Source of the DNA: Pseudomonas sp. PIC25
Lineage (GTDB): Bacteria; Pseudomonadota; Gammaproteobacteria; Pseudomonadales; Pseudomonadaceae
Length of the DNA stretch: 64,000 nt
Assembly (NCBI RefSeq): GCF_002286785.1
Contig: NZ_MUJY01000142.1
Location: forward strand, 1 to 64,000
Direction: 5' to 3'
Shown here: one piece after another, positions 10,021-19,033 of the stretch
How the letters are laid out: every line of letters begins with the position of its first letter
Position numbering within the stretch: position 1 is the first letter of the stretch
Notes under the pieces: model-generated
Told to the model about the DNA's origin: nothing
Databases searched by the model: none
Seen by the model: only the letters and a program-made list of their open reading frames with translations
Made by a program: the position numbers and the translations under genes

Positions 10021-10457
10021 GTCGAGCCGCCCAGTTGCTGCATGTCTTCGAACAGGACCTGCAGCAGGACTGCGCCGATTACCTTGGCCTGCGCGGGCTG
10101 ATGCAGGAACTGTACGACCAGTTGCTCAAGCGCGACTGCGGACGGATCGACCTGCTCAACCGGCAGATCGGCGACATGCTGGAGCAGATGGGCGCCCGCG
10201 CGCAGCGGCGCAGCAAAATCCTCACGGCCTTTCGCCTGGACAAGGGCGCCGAGGGCATGCAGAAGCTGCTCGACCATTTCCCCCCGAGCCAGCGGGCGCG
10301 TCTCCGTGAGTCCTGGGAACAACTCGGCCAACTCGCGGCCCAGTGCAAGCGCTTGAACGAACGCAACGGCAAGCTCCTGGCCATGCACCACGAAATCCTC
10401 GACCAGTTGCTCGGCGAAACCGACCCCGCCCAACTCTACGCCCCACAGCCATGCTGA
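10017..10457 (+). CDS. flgN: Lateral flagellar chaperone FlgN
   Basis: FlgN is the export chaperone of the hook-filament junction proteins FlgK and FlgL. The 146-residue all-helical product starts at a GTG overlapping the flgM stop. Position after flgM, length and the FlgN-like pattern (ELYDQLLKRDCGRIDLLNRQ, then ERNGKLLAMHHEILDQLL) support the call. It runs convergently into the type VI lipoprotein gene only 15 bases away. Confidence 0.85.
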   Translation: MSRAAQLLHVFEQDLQQDCADYLGLRGLMQELYDQLLKRDCGRIDLLNRQIGDMLEQMGARAQRRSKILTAFRLDKGAEGMQKLLDHFPPSQRARLRESWEQLGQLAAQCKRLNERNGKLLAMHHEILDQLLGETDPAQLYAPQPC

Positions 10458-10472
10458 GTGCCTGAGAGGCGT

Positions 10473-11123
10473 TCACCAACTGCCGTAGGGAATGCCGAAG
10501 CGTTCGATGTAGCGTTTGGATGCTTCCTTTTGTGGGTAGTAATGCCCTTCGGATTCGCCTTGGTGGGGACCAAGAGGCTCTATTTCTGCCTGGAGCCGAG
10601 CTACTTGGATGGGTTTGAAGCAAGGGTCGCGCACCCAAACGATGATCACCCCCCCCGGCGCAAGCCCCATGTTGATTGCCATGCCTACAGGCTCGTCGTC
10701 CTCCGGTGTTGCCGGACAGAGAGTGGTATTACTGAGCCGCAAAAGTGTACGTGCCTCCTCGGGAAGATCCACCCAGGCCTTGTAGGTTTTCTGCTCGACG
10801 ATGGATTGCCAGCGGATATAGAGACGCTTGGGCAGGTCATAGCCGGACAGGCCCATTCCGCCAACGCCAATCGCTTTCCAGCCGCGTGCCTGTTCTTCAT
10901 TCGAGGTGGTGGAGCAACCGTAAGCTGGGACGCCGCCGGCCAGGCGAAGGTAGCGCCCCTGCATATCCTCGGCGCCCGCCCATTCCACCCAGGCATCCAT
11001 GCAACTGGGAACGGTGAATCCGACTCTCCAGGGAAGGGTGATCGAGCTGAAGGACCGAGGCTGCTCGTGCATGGCCTGGCAGCCGGCGAGCAGGATGAAG
11101 GTCGAGCACAGAAGAGTTCTCAT
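10473..11123 (-). CDS. DUF2931 lipoprotein, second copy (likely T6SS effector immunity)
   Basis: A 216-residue lipoprotein starting at the ATG at 11123 (MRTLLCSTFILLAGC, lipobox LAGC). It contains VGFTVPSCMDAWVEWAGAED and a C-terminus GHYYPQKEASKRYIERFGIP that is nearly identical to the neighbouring gene at 11129-11779; both proteins have the same length. The pair is clearly a tandem duplication. DUF2931 lipoproteins commonly lie beside type VI DUF2235 lipase effectors, and I infer a periplasmic immunity role. Base composition looks less GC-rich than the flagellar genes. Confidence 0.8.
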   Translation of the reverse strand: MRTLLCSTFILLAGCQAMHEQPRSFSSITLPWRVGFTVPSCMDAWVEWAGAEDMQGRYLRLAGGVPAYGCSTTSNEEQARGWKAIGVGGMGLSGYDLPKRLYIRWQSIVEQKTYKAWVDLPEEARTLLRLSNTTLCPATPEDDEPVGMAINMGLAPGGVIIVWVRDPCFKPIQVARLQAEIEPLGPHQGESEGHYYPQKEASKRYIERFGIPYGSW

Positions 11124-11128
11124 CAGAC

Positions 11129-11779
11129 TCACCAACTGTCGTAGGGAATGCCGAAGCGTTCGACGTAGCGCTTGGAGGCTTCTTTTTGTGGGTAGTAGTG
11201 TCCTTTTGATTCACCTTGGTGTGGGCCGAGAGGCTCTTCCTCCGCTTGGGCGCTGGCGACTTGCACAGCGCTGAGGCAGGGGTCGCGTACCCAGACGACT
11301 ATCGCTCCACCGGGGGCCAGGCCGAGATGGATGAAGATACCCGGGATGCCGAAATCCGGATCATCGGGGCAGGTTTGGGTTTGGCTGGTTCGCATCAGGG
11401 CGCGCGCCTGTTCAGGTATTTCGATCCATGCTCTGTAGGTTTTTCGTTCGACGATAGACTGCCAGCGGACATAGATCCGCTTGGGCAGGTCCGCCCCGGG
11501 AACCTGGCGGCCGCCTACTCCAGGACCTTGCCATCCCCGGGCTATTTCCGTCGAGGTGTTGCCGGGGCAGTTATAGGCGGGGAGGCCACTGCCGATGCGG
11601 TTGAATATCCGCCCCTGGATATCTTCCGCAGCGGCCCATTCGACCCAGGCATCCATGCAGTCGGGGACGGTAAAGCCCAGTTGCCACCACTCGGGGGGCG
11701 TTTTTAGGGAAGGGTGTGATGCGGGTGCGGCCTGGCAGCCGGCGAGCAGAGCGAGCAGGGCTATCCGTAGTCGTTTCAT
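11129..11779 (-). CDS. DUF2931 lipoprotein, first copy (likely T6SS effector immunity)
   Basis: A 216-residue lipoprotein, start ATG 11779 (MKRLRIALLALLAGC, lipobox LAGC). The start overlaps the stop of the DUF2235 gene in an ATGA arrangement, so effector and putative immunity protein are translationally coupled. It shares most of its sequence with the downstream copy, including DLPKRIYVRWQSIVERKTYR and APGGAIVVWVRDPC. Immunity function is inferred from family and context, not shown by the sequence. Confidence 0.82.
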   Translation of the reverse strand: MKRLRIALLALLAGCQAAPASHPSLKTPPEWWQLGFTVPDCMDAWVEWAAAEDIQGRIFNRIGSGLPAYNCPGNTSTEIARGWQGPGVGGRQVPGADLPKRIYVRWQSIVERKTYRAWIEIPEQARALMRTSQTQTCPDDPDFGIPGIFIHLGLAPGGAIVVWVRDPCLSAVQVASAQAEEEPLGPHQGESKGHYYPQKEASKRYVERFGIPYDSW

Positions 11780-13383
11780 GGGCGTCCTTGGGGCTTGTGG
11801 GGATGGATGACCCGTATGCCATCGTTCGTGGGCGTGTTGACGTAGAGCAGGCGGTTGTAATGCCCATTGAGGATGGGTGTCCAGTGTGCCGAGCAATGGA
11901 TGTAGCGCCTGCGCAGCATACGGTACTCGGCGTCAGTCACTTGATAGTCGCCGGCCAGGAAGCGCTCGCAGAGGGGCGCCAATTCGTCGGGGATCTCATA
12001 CTTTGGATCATGGATATCGATGACATCCAAGGGTACGCCTCTTTCGGTAACCAGCTTGTGCATCAACCGCAAGTAAACCAGCGACAGCTTTCCGCTCAGG
12101 GGGCGGCTCAGCTCCACGCCGGCGAAAACCCGCTTGAGGCGGGGCGCCAGCCGATCCTGGGGATCGGCCGGCAGCGATTCGGCGGGCGGCGTGTGGACGC
12201 TCAGGGCATCGGCAGGCCAGCCCTGGGCGATCTGCCGGGCCAGGTCTTCCTGGGCTTCGACATAGATGGCGGTTTCTTCGATGGGCGTTTGCAGGGGTAC
12301 GGTCTGGGCGCGCATCGGACCGACCAATACACGCTCCTGATCCTCGGCCAGATAGCCTCCGCCGATATCCGAATGCACGCCGGGCAGGGCGATTTCCAGA
12401 TGATCCGGGGCCAGGCTGCTGAGCGGGAAGTTGGCCCTTTGTTCGTCGGCGGCGACCAGATGCACCACGTGCGGAAAGCGGGACTGGGGCAGGGTGATTT
12501 GCAGGCCCGGCTCCACCGGATTGCGTACGCTCCAGTCGGTCCAGCCGGCGGTGGCGGCCACGCTGTCGAACAGGCCGAGCACGCCGGCGCGAATACCCTC
12601 GCCGAAGCGATGTACGAAGCGGCTTTCCAGGTGCCTGCCCAGGCCGGACAGCAGTTCGTACACCGGCCAGTCCTTCACGAAGAGGAGCTGGTGGGCGAAA
12701 TGCCGGGCGACCACTGCACCACGGCTGAAACCGAAGACATCGAAGGTGATGGATTCGATTTGAAAGTCGGCGTTCTGCTGAAGCAGCTGCTTGATGTCGC
12801 TCCGGATCGCCTTGAAAGCGTCATAGACACGGGTAGCAATACCCGTTTCCCCGCGTCCAGTCGCGGAGCTGAACACTTGATCCGGCTGGCCGGCTACGGT
12901 GCCTATGCCTTGGACATAGATGCTCAAGGATGCCCAGCGCTTTTGCCCTTCGCCTTGAAGTGCGCGAGAGGTCGGGTATAGGTCGTACAACCGCCACACA
13001 TTAGTCACATCGTTCGCATAGCTGCCGGTCAGCTTGTAGGGCTCGCAGCGGTCGACGATGGCGCGGGCCTGGTCTTCCGGCATGCTCCGCGAACGGCGGC
13101 AGGCGGCGCCTTCCTCGGCGTTGGCGGTGTTGTTGCCGGTGCCGTCGAAGAACACGCCGATACGCAGGCTGACGGCAACCTGCCGTTCGAGCCGTCGCCG
13201 TTCCAGTTCGTCGGCGATCCGGACCTGCTCATCCAGGAAGTGTTCCTGGCGGGCGCGCGCTTCCTCGGTGGCGCGCTGTCGGGCTTCTTGTTCCTCTTCG
13301 GTGACCACCCGACGGACCAGCAGACCCTGGCCGTTCTTGTACCACTCCCAATGCGTGACCAGTGGCCTCGTATCTCGTGCCAT
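11776..13383 (-). CDS. DUF2235 type VI secretion lipase-like effector
   Basis: A 535-residue alpha/beta-hydrolase of the DUF2235 (Tle1-like) family, which includes type VI phospholipase toxins. The family start VFFDGTGNN is at 77-85, the nucleophile elbow GFSRG at 218-222 (serine 220), and the acid/base region LPGVHSDIGGGY follows later. A highly charged coiled-coil-like N-terminus (about 29-70) precedes the domain. There is no signal peptide, as expected for a T6SS cargo. No vgrG, PAAR or T6SS structural gene is nearby, so it is an orphan module. It lies between lateral flgN and fliD on the opposite strand, which suggests insertion into the flagellar locus. Confidence 0.85.
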   Translation of the reverse strand: MARDTRPLVTHWEWYKNGQGLLVRRVVTEEEQEARQRATEEARARQEHFLDEQVRIADELERRRLERQVAVSLRIGVFFDGTGNNTANAEEGAACRRSRSMPEDQARAIVDRCEPYKLTGSYANDVTNVWRLYDLYPTSRALQGEGQKRWASLSIYVQGIGTVAGQPDQVFSSATGRGETGIATRVYDAFKAIRSDIKQLLQQNADFQIESITFDVFGFSRGAVVARHFAHQLLFVKDWPVYELLSGLGRHLESRFVHRFGEGIRAGVLGLFDSVAATAGWTDWSVRNPVEPGLQITLPQSRFPHVVHLVAADEQRANFPLSSLAPDHLEIALPGVHSDIGGGYLAEDQERVLVGPMRAQTVPLQTPIEETAIYVEAQEDLARQIAQGWPADALSVHTPPAESLPADPQDRLAPRLKRVFAGVELSRPLSGKLSLVYLRLMHKLVTERGVPLDVIDIHDPKYEIPDELAPLCERFLAGDYQVTDAEYRMLRRRYIHCSAHWTPILNGHYNRLLYVNTPTNDGIRVIHPHKPQGRP

Positions 13384-13696
13384 GCCGTTCTCCCTGTTTC
13401 CCTGGCATCCGCGCGGCAGACTGCCTGCCGTCGGAGCTGCGCTTCAACGCGAATGTCGGGATTTGCGGGACATCCCAGTCGGTCGGCGTGGGGCATCGCA
13501 CAGCCTTGGCCGATTTCATGAACCGGCTCGCGGTTGTTTAAGCGGGGCGGTGGATGGGTCGCCTTTTCCCTCTGGAAGTCCGCGGTCGTGCGGAAGCGGA
13601 AACAGGGCTTCCGCATCGCCGCCCCAGGCCTGCGAGCGGAAGCCGTCTTTCACCGTCCCATGCAGCAAGCCCAAGTTAAATCAATGGGTTACGCAT

Positions 13697-13712
13697 TGGC
13701 ATCGTTATTGCT
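13697..13712 (+). promoter_or_regulatory. Sigma-54 promoter of the fliD-motB operon
   Basis: TGGCATCGTTATTGCT matches the -24/-12 consensus at TGGCA and TTGCT with GG and GC ten bases apart. The predicted start near 13723 gives a 17-base leader before the fliD ATG. LafK is the obvious activator. Confidence 0.7.
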
Positions 13713-13739
13713 CAAGAGCAGAAAAGGGTATTCGACACC

Positions 13740-15068
13740 ATGGCGATAGATTCGGATTACGTACAGCAGATGGCCACCCAACTGGCTTCCTATGAAGTCC
13801 AGTCGGCGCTGACGCGGGCCAACCGCAACCAGGCCACCTACAAGGCTCAACTGAACGCCGTAACCACACTGGAGACGGCGTTGAAGTCGTTCGCCTCGGT
13901 GGTCAAGGGGCTCAAGGGCAGCAGCGGCAGCATGCTGGTCAACAGCGCCACCTTCAGCCAGAGCGGCTATGCCACCGCCACGGTGGGGGCCACTGCGGTA
14001 CCCGGCAGCTACCAGTTCTTCGTCGAGCAGTTGGCGACCCGCCACCAGCTCGCCCTAGAGGGGCTGCAGAACAGCGACATCGACACCAGCGGCACCCTGA
14101 TCATCGGCCAGGGCGGCAGCAGCTTCAGCATCGACCTGGCCGGTGTGGACAAGGACGGCGACGGCATCAACTCCCTGGAGGAGCTGGCGGCGGCGATCAA
14201 CGGTGCGGCGGACAACACCGGCGTCAACGCCACCCTGGTACGCAGCAACGGCACGGTATCCCTGGTGCTCGGCAGCGAGGAAACCGGTACCGCCAACGCC
14301 ATCAGTCTGTCCGCCTCCGGTACCAGCGGCGGTGCGTTCGATAGCGCCCTGGCCAGTGCGCGCGAACTGTCCGCGGCGAAGGATGCCCGGGTACGCCTCG
14401 GCGGTGAGACTGGCATGCTGCTGACCAACGGCAGCAACACTTTCGACCAGGTCATCGATGGCGTCAGCCTGACCTTCACCCAGGCCCACCAGGCCGGCGG
14501 CCAGCCGCTGACCGTGGACATCGGCCAGGACAAGAGCGCGACCAAGGACAAGGCGCAGGCCTTCATTAGTGCATTCAACACGCTGATGGGCAGCTTCGAT
14601 TCGCTGACCGTCAGCGGCAGCGAAAGCACCGCCCGTGGCGTGCTGGCCGGCGATTCGAGCATCCGCGCCATCGAGAGCATGCTCAACCAGGTGCTGCGGA
14701 CCTCCTACGGCGGCACGACGCTGATGGATTTCGGCATCGTCGCCGACCGCAACGGCAAGCTGACCCTCGATGCCAAACGTTTCGAAAAGGCCGTCGCCGC
14801 CGACCCTGACGGCTTCGAAAAGCTGTTCACCGACAAGGGCAACCTGATCGACAGCCTGGACAAGAACCTGGCGGTCTACACCAGCAGCGTCAACGGCGTG
14901 ATGAAGAGCCGCAAGGAGACCCTGAACGCCATGCTGCGCCGGGTCGACGACCAGTTCGACAACCTCCAGAAGCAATACGACAGCTACTACGGTCGCTACC
15001 TCAAGCAGTACACCGGCTTGATGCAGACCATGGCGGCGATGGAACAAACCTACGGCATGTTCTCATGA
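13740..15068 (+). CDS. fliD: Lateral flagellar filament cap FliD (LafB)
   Basis: FliD caps the growing filament and folds flagellin into place. The 442-residue product has FliD N-terminal (about 1-100) and C-terminal (about 230-435) domains and a flagellin-IN-like segment (QPLTVDIGQDKSATKDKAQA). The N-terminus MAIDSDYVQQMATQLASYEV is the usual FliD start. It heads an operon running through motB, with a sigma-54 promoter directly upstream and 4-base overlap with fliS. Confidence 0.95.
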   Translation: MAIDSDYVQQMATQLASYEVQSALTRANRNQATYKAQLNAVTTLETALKSFASVVKGLKGSSGSMLVNSATFSQSGYATATVGATAVPGSYQFFVEQLATRHQLALEGLQNSDIDTSGTLIIGQGGSSFSIDLAGVDKDGDGINSLEELAAAINGAADNTGVNATLVRSNGTVSLVLGSEETGTANAISLSASGTSGGAFDSALASARELSAAKDARVRLGGETGMLLTNGSNTFDQVIDGVSLTFTQAHQAGGQPLTVDIGQDKSATKDKAQAFISAFNTLMGSFDSLTVSGSESTARGVLAGDSSIRAIESMLNQVLRTSYGGTTLMDFGIVADRNGKLTLDAKRFEKAVAADPDGFEKLFTDKGNLIDSLDKNLAVYTSSVNGVMKSRKETLNAMLRRVDDQFDNLQKQYDSYYGRYLKQYTGLMQTMAAMEQTYGMFS

Positions 15069-15463
15069 GCACCTATCACCTGAACGACAGTTACGACAGC
15101 TACCGCTCCGTCGACCTCGAGGCCCGCGCGGCCGCGGCGTCGCCCTATGAACTGGTCCTGGTCCTGTTCGACGGCCTGCTCGACGAGCTGGCCCGCGCCC
15201 GCGGCCATATCGAGGCCAAGCGCTACCAGCAGAAGGGCCAGTCGCTGGAGAAGTGCCTGAACATTCTCAACGGCCTCAACGGCGCCCTCGACTACGAGAA
15301 CGGCGGCGAGATGGTCCAGGGCCTGGCGCGCCTCTACGACTACTGCATCTACCGGCTCTCCGACGTCAGCGTGACGCTGTCGCTGGAGGGGCTGGATGAA
15401 GTGGTTCATCTGCTCGAAGTGCTGCGTGAAGGCTGGGATGGCGTGAATGCCCGGCGTGGATGA
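15065..15463 (+). CDS. fliS: Lateral flagellin chaperone FliS (LafC)
   Basis: FliS binds flagellin and prevents cytoplasmic polymerisation. The 132-residue product shows the family pattern: a tyrosine-rich start (YHLNDSYDSYRSVDLEARAA), then SPYELVLVLFDGLLDELARA and IEAKRYQQKGQSLEKCLNIL. Length and location after fliD are typical. It overlaps fliD by 4 and fliT by 17 bases. Confidence 0.95.
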   Translation: MSTYHLNDSYDSYRSVDLEARAAAASPYELVLVLFDGLLDELARARGHIEAKRYQQKGQSLEKCLNILNGLNGALDYENGGEMVQGLARLYDYCIYRLSDVSVTLSLEGLDEVVHLLEVLREGWDGVNARRG

Positions 15464-15758
15464 GCTCGGCCGCCGGCTGCTCGCCGTGCAGGGCGAGCTG
15501 ACCGAGGCCCTGGCGAAGAAGGACTGGGAGCGCATGGCCGCCATCGACGCGCGTATCCGCGAGCTGCTGCAGGCCCTCGCCGGGCGCGAGCCGGAGCCGG
15601 AATTGCAGCGCGCCAAGCGAGCCTTGCAGCGCCTGCACGGCCAGGCGCTCCAGGCGTGCGCCAAGGAGTGCGAGCGCCTGCGGCGATTGCTGCTGACACA
15701 CCTGGAGTATGCCGAGGGACGCTCGGCCTACATGCGGACCGAGATGTATGGGGGATAA
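15447..15758 (+). CDS. fliT: FliT-like lateral flagellar chaperone (LafD)
   Basis: A 103-residue helical protein in the standard place of FliT, the chaperone of the filament cap. The sequence (LTEALAKKDWERMAAIDARI and LRRLLLTHLEYAEGRSAYMR) fits FliT-like proteins, but the family is very divergent and the call depends on position between fliS and fliK. Start is the ATG at 15447, inside the end of fliS. Confidence 0.75.
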   Translation: MPGVDELGRRLLAVQGELTEALAKKDWERMAAIDARIRELLQALAGREPEPELQRAKRALQRLHGQALQACAKECERLRRLLLTHLEYAEGRSAYMRTEMYGG

Positions 15759-15761
15759 GGC

Positions 15762-16871
15762 GTGCTTCATTCGATAACCCAGCGCGGGCCGGCTGCCGCC
15801 GTGCCGGCCGAGGGCATGGCGAAGCCAGGTAGCGACCCGCGGGCGGCCGTCGCCCGATCCGGCGAGACGTTCATCCTGCCCGACACGGCGCTGCTTCCCG
15901 AGAGCGGGGCGCCCGATGAGAGCGGCGGCGACGAACCCGTCGACGCGCTGCCGGCCGAATCCGGGGTGGACGAGCTGCAGCCGCCGATGGCCGATATCCT
16001 GCCGGCGGACCCGACCGTGACGCCGGAAACGGAATCGCGGGCCGAGCGCTGGCTGCTGAGCATGCTCGACCAGCGCGCGACCCGCGTGCAGGCACAGGAC
16101 AGCGATGAAACACCGGCCCGGCAAACCATGGACATCGCCCTGCGAAGCATTCCCCAGGTGCTGGTGAATCCGCTGCGGCAGGACGGGCGGGCGCAGCCGC
16201 TGAGCGTGCCGTCTTCGTTGAGCATCAGTGGTGCCTTGGCTATGCCCGAAACGCCCGTCGCGATGGTGCTTCACGCTGCCCAGCCGGGCGAGGGCAGCGA
16301 GACGACTCTGCTCGCGCCCCTGGAACGTGCCGGCAACGCGTCGTCACTGCCGCAGGCCGCTTCAACGGTGATCGACGGCACCAACCCGATCGCTTCGCCC
16401 ATGGCGGCAGTGCAGCCGGCGACGGCTCTGGAACGCACGCTGAAGCTGGAGGCGCCGGAGGCCAAGTGGGGCGAACAGATGCTGCATGCCTTGCGCGACA
16501 CCGTCGAGCTGCAGGTCCAGCAGCGCGTGCAGAACGCCAGCATCCGTCTCGATCCGCCGGAGCTGGGCAGCCTGGAGATTTACCTGAGCCACGAGTCGGG
16601 TCGCCTGAACGTGCAGATTTCCGCCGCGCAGAGCGATGTCGCACGACTGCTCAACCAGACCAGCGAGCGCCTGCGCCAGGAACTGGTGGGGCAAAACTTC
16701 CTGCAGGTCAGCGTGCAAGTTTCCGCCGACGGCCAGTCGGGGCAGCAGCACGCCCGGCAGGGGCGGGCCTGGACGCCGGTCGAGGACGAGATCGCAGCGA
16801 ATGCCCTGCGCGAGAGTACATCGTCGGGCAGCCGGCGGGCGGCGCCGGACGATGTCCTGGTCACCGTGTAA
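15762..16871 (+). CDS. fliK: Lateral flagellar hook-length control protein FliK (LafE)
   Basis: FliK measures hook length and switches export specificity. The 369-residue product has a long, low-complexity, acidic and proline-rich N-terminal part and the conserved C-terminal Flg_hook domain (about 255-335): LDPPELGSLEIYLSHESGRL, then LLNQTSERLRQELVGQNF. A GTG start at 15762 follows fliT by three bases; GGGGGAT lies upstream. Confidence 0.9.
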   Translation: MLHSITQRGPAAAVPAEGMAKPGSDPRAAVARSGETFILPDTALLPESGAPDESGGDEPVDALPAESGVDELQPPMADILPADPTVTPETESRAERWLLSMLDQRATRVQAQDSDETPARQTMDIALRSIPQVLVNPLRQDGRAQPLSVPSSLSISGALAMPETPVAMVLHAAQPGEGSETTLLAPLERAGNASSLPQAASTVIDGTNPIASPMAAVQPATALERTLKLEAPEAKWGEQMLHALRDTVELQVQQRVQNASIRLDPPELGSLEIYLSHESGRLNVQISAAQSDVARLLNQTSERLRQELVGQNFLQVSVQVSADGQSGQQHARQGRAWTPVEDEIAANALRESTSSGSRRAAPDDVLVTV

Positions 16872-16934
16872 GCGCCCGTCGGCTGTGGTCGGGCTTGGTC
16901 AGTCATTCCTTTTGATGTGAGTCGAGAACTGTTT

Positions 16935-17414
16935 ATGGCGATGCCGCGAATCATCCTGTTGATGCTGGTCCTGAACACGGCCATCGCCCTGGGCGGGCTG
17001 GCATTCAACTACAGCATGCTCAAGACCTTGCAGGCCGGTGGTGGCGTGGCGAACGGCGAGTCGTCCGAGGGGCGGACCGAAGCCGAGGCGGAGGAAGCCT
17101 CGGAATACACCTTCTTCCCCATCGAAAAGGTCATCGTCAGCCTGCCCGGCAAGGGGCGTGAGCACTACTTCGTACTGGACTTGGTGCTGCAGGCCGAGCT
17201 GGATACCGACCGCAAGAAGCTCGAACAGGTCGACCCCATGGTGCGCAACTCGGTGGTGGCGCATCTCTCCACCCTGAGCTTCGACCAATTGCGCGGGCTG
17301 CCGATCACCGAGCTGCAAGGGACCCTGGAAAAGGTCCTGCTCGACGATTTCGCCAGCAAGAAGGTCGCAGTGCCTTTCGTCCACGTGCTGGTCAGCAAAC
17401 TCATCGTGCAATAA
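16935..17414 (+). CDS. fliL: Lateral flagellar stator-associated protein FliL (LafF)
   Basis: FliL surrounds the stator units and supports motor output. From the ATG at 16935 the product is 159 residues with one N-terminal membrane helix (MPRIILLMLVLNTAIALGG) and a periplasmic FliL domain (EYTFFPIEKVIVSLPGKGRE to the C-terminal VPFVHVLVSKLIVQ). A GTG at 16917 would add six residues; neither start has a strong ribosome-binding site. Confidence 0.88.
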   Translation: MAMPRIILLMLVLNTAIALGGLAFNYSMLKTLQAGGGVANGESSEGRTEAEAEEASEYTFFPIEKVIVSLPGKGREHYFVLDLVLQAELDTDRKKLEQVDPMVRNSVVAHLSTLSFDQLRGLPITELQGTLEKVLLDDFASKKVAVPFVHVLVSKLIVQ

Positions 17415-17423
17415 GAGCCGATC

Positions 17424-18158
17424 ATGAACGCGAACTGCGCTATCGATTATGACTACGCCCTCGGCCAGGCGGCGCCCGCGCTGCTGCGGCCGGAGGACGA
17501 GCGGAAGTGGCTGATGCAATACCTGCCGCTGGTCAAGCGCATCGTCAGTCAACTGTCGCTGCAGGCCAACCAGGTGCTCGACCGCGAGGACATGGAGCAG
17601 ATCGGCCTGATGGGCCTGCTCGATTGCCTGCGCCGCTACGGCGAGCCGGACGAGGGCTTCGGCCGCTACGCCGCCCTGCGCGTGCGCGGCGCCATCCTCG
17701 ATGAGCTGCGCCGCCAGGACTGGCGGCCGCGCCAGGTGCGCCAGCAGACCCACAAGATCCGCGACGCTATCCGCCAACTGTCGCGACAGCTCGGCAGGGC
17801 GCCAAGCGACGAGGAAATCCTCGCGGCCACCGGCCTCGCCGAGAAGGACTACCAGGCCTTCCTCCAGGCTGAATCCTGCGAGGCTATCGAGAGCCTGGAC
17901 GAGCTGTTGCAGAACGGCCACGAAGCCTTCGCCGACGGCGCCCAGGGCGTCGAGGAACGCGTGCTCAAGGAACGTCTGCTGGCGCAGGCGCTGAGCCGGC
18001 TGGACGAGCGCGAGCGGCTGGTGCTGACGCTCTACTACCAGCACGACCTGAGCCTGAAAGAAATCGCCCTGGTCCTCGACGTGAGCGACGCCCGGGTATG
18101 CCAACTGAGCAAGCAGGCGCTGAACAAGGCCTGCCGCTACCTGACCGAGAGAGCCTGA
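17424..18158 (+). CDS. fliA: Lateral flagellar sigma-28 factor FliA (LafS)
   Basis: This sigma factor directs late lateral flagellar transcription. The 244-residue product has sigma region 2 (YLPLVKRIVSQLSLQANQ, then LMGLLDCLRRYGEPDEGFGR), region 3 and region 4 (ERERLVLTLYYQHDLSLKEI and VSDARVCQLSKQALNKACRY). It is too short for RpoD and has the FliA pattern. Likely targets are the paired promoters before flgM and lafA; FlgM (9739-10020) is its expected anti-sigma factor. Confidence 0.95.
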   Translation: MNANCAIDYDYALGQAAPALLRPEDERKWLMQYLPLVKRIVSQLSLQANQVLDREDMEQIGLMGLLDCLRRYGEPDEGFGRYAALRVRGAILDELRRQDWRPRQVRQQTHKIRDAIRQLSRQLGRAPSDEEILAATGLAEKDYQAFLQAESCEAIESLDELLQNGHEAFADGAQGVEERVLKERLLAQALSRLDERERLVLTLYYQHDLSLKEIALVLDVSDARVCQLSKQALNKACRYLTERA

Positions 18159-18160
18159 AC

Positions 18161-19033
18161 GTGCAGAAGTTATTGGGTGCATTGATCATCGTCGCCTGTG
18201 TACTGGGCGGTTACGCCATGGCCCATGGCGACATGCGGGTGCTCTGGCAGCCAGCCGAGGTGGTGATCATCCTGGGTGCCGCCCTGGGCAGCCTGATCGT
18301 CGGCAACCCGAAGGAAGTGCTAATGGAGATGTGCTCGCAGATCAAGGGCGTGTTCGTCTACAAGCGCCGCGGCGAGGAGTTCCAGCGGCAGTTGCTGATG
18401 CTGCTCTATGAATTGCTGGAGATGGTCGATGTGGGCGGCCTCAAGGTGCTCGACGCGCACATCGAAGAGCCGGAGCAGAGCGAACTGTTCGCCAAGTACC
18501 CACTGATCCGCCAGGAAAAGAACCTGATGGCCTTCATCGCCGACAACTTCCGCCTGATGGCCATGGGCAAGATCAGCGCCCACGAGCTGGAAGGCTTCCT
18601 CGAGCAGGAGCTGGAGGCCATGGAGCACACGCTGCTGCTGCCGTCGAAATCGCTGCACAAGATCGGCGAAGCCATGCCGGGATTCGGAATCCTGGCGGCG
18701 ATCATGGGCATCATCATCACCATGGGCAACATCGGCGGTTCGGTCGCCGATGTCGGCACCCACGTGGCGGCGGCACTGGTCGGCACCTTCCTCGGTATCT
18801 TCTTCTGCTACTGCCTGATGGACCCGTTGAGCAACGCCATGGCGCAGCGGATCAAGACCGAGCTGTCGGCCCTGGAATGCGTGCGTACCACCCTGGTGGC
18901 GCATGTCGCCGGCAAGCCGACGCTGCTGGCAGTGGATGCCGGGCGCAAGCTGATCGAGCAGGACGTGAAGCCTGCCTTCAAGCAGCTGGAGACCTGGGTC
19001 AACCGCTACGAGGATGAAAGGGACGTGGCATGA
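18161..19033 (+). CDS. motA: Lateral flagellar stator protein MotA (LafT)
   Basis: MotA forms the ion channel and torque-generating part of the stator with MotB. The GTG at 18161, directly after the fliA stop, gives 290 residues (MQKLLGALIIVACVLGGYAM). Four membrane helices are visible: about 2-20, 27-46, 160-190 and 193-220. The large cytoplasmic loop lies between the second and third. No MotX/MotY-like genes are present in the window, suggesting a proton-type stator. Confidence 0.95.
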   Translation: MQKLLGALIIVACVLGGYAMAHGDMRVLWQPAEVVIILGAALGSLIVGNPKEVLMEMCSQIKGVFVYKRRGEEFQRQLLMLLYELLEMVDVGGLKVLDAHIEEPEQSELFAKYPLIRQEKNLMAFIADNFRLMAMGKISAHELEGFLEQELEAMEHTLLLPSKSLHKIGEAMPGFGILAAIMGIIITMGNIGGSVADVGTHVAAALVGTFLGIFFCYCLMDPLSNAMAQRIKTELSALECVRTTLVAHVAGKPTLLAVDAGRKLIEQDVKPAFKQLETWVNRYEDERDVA

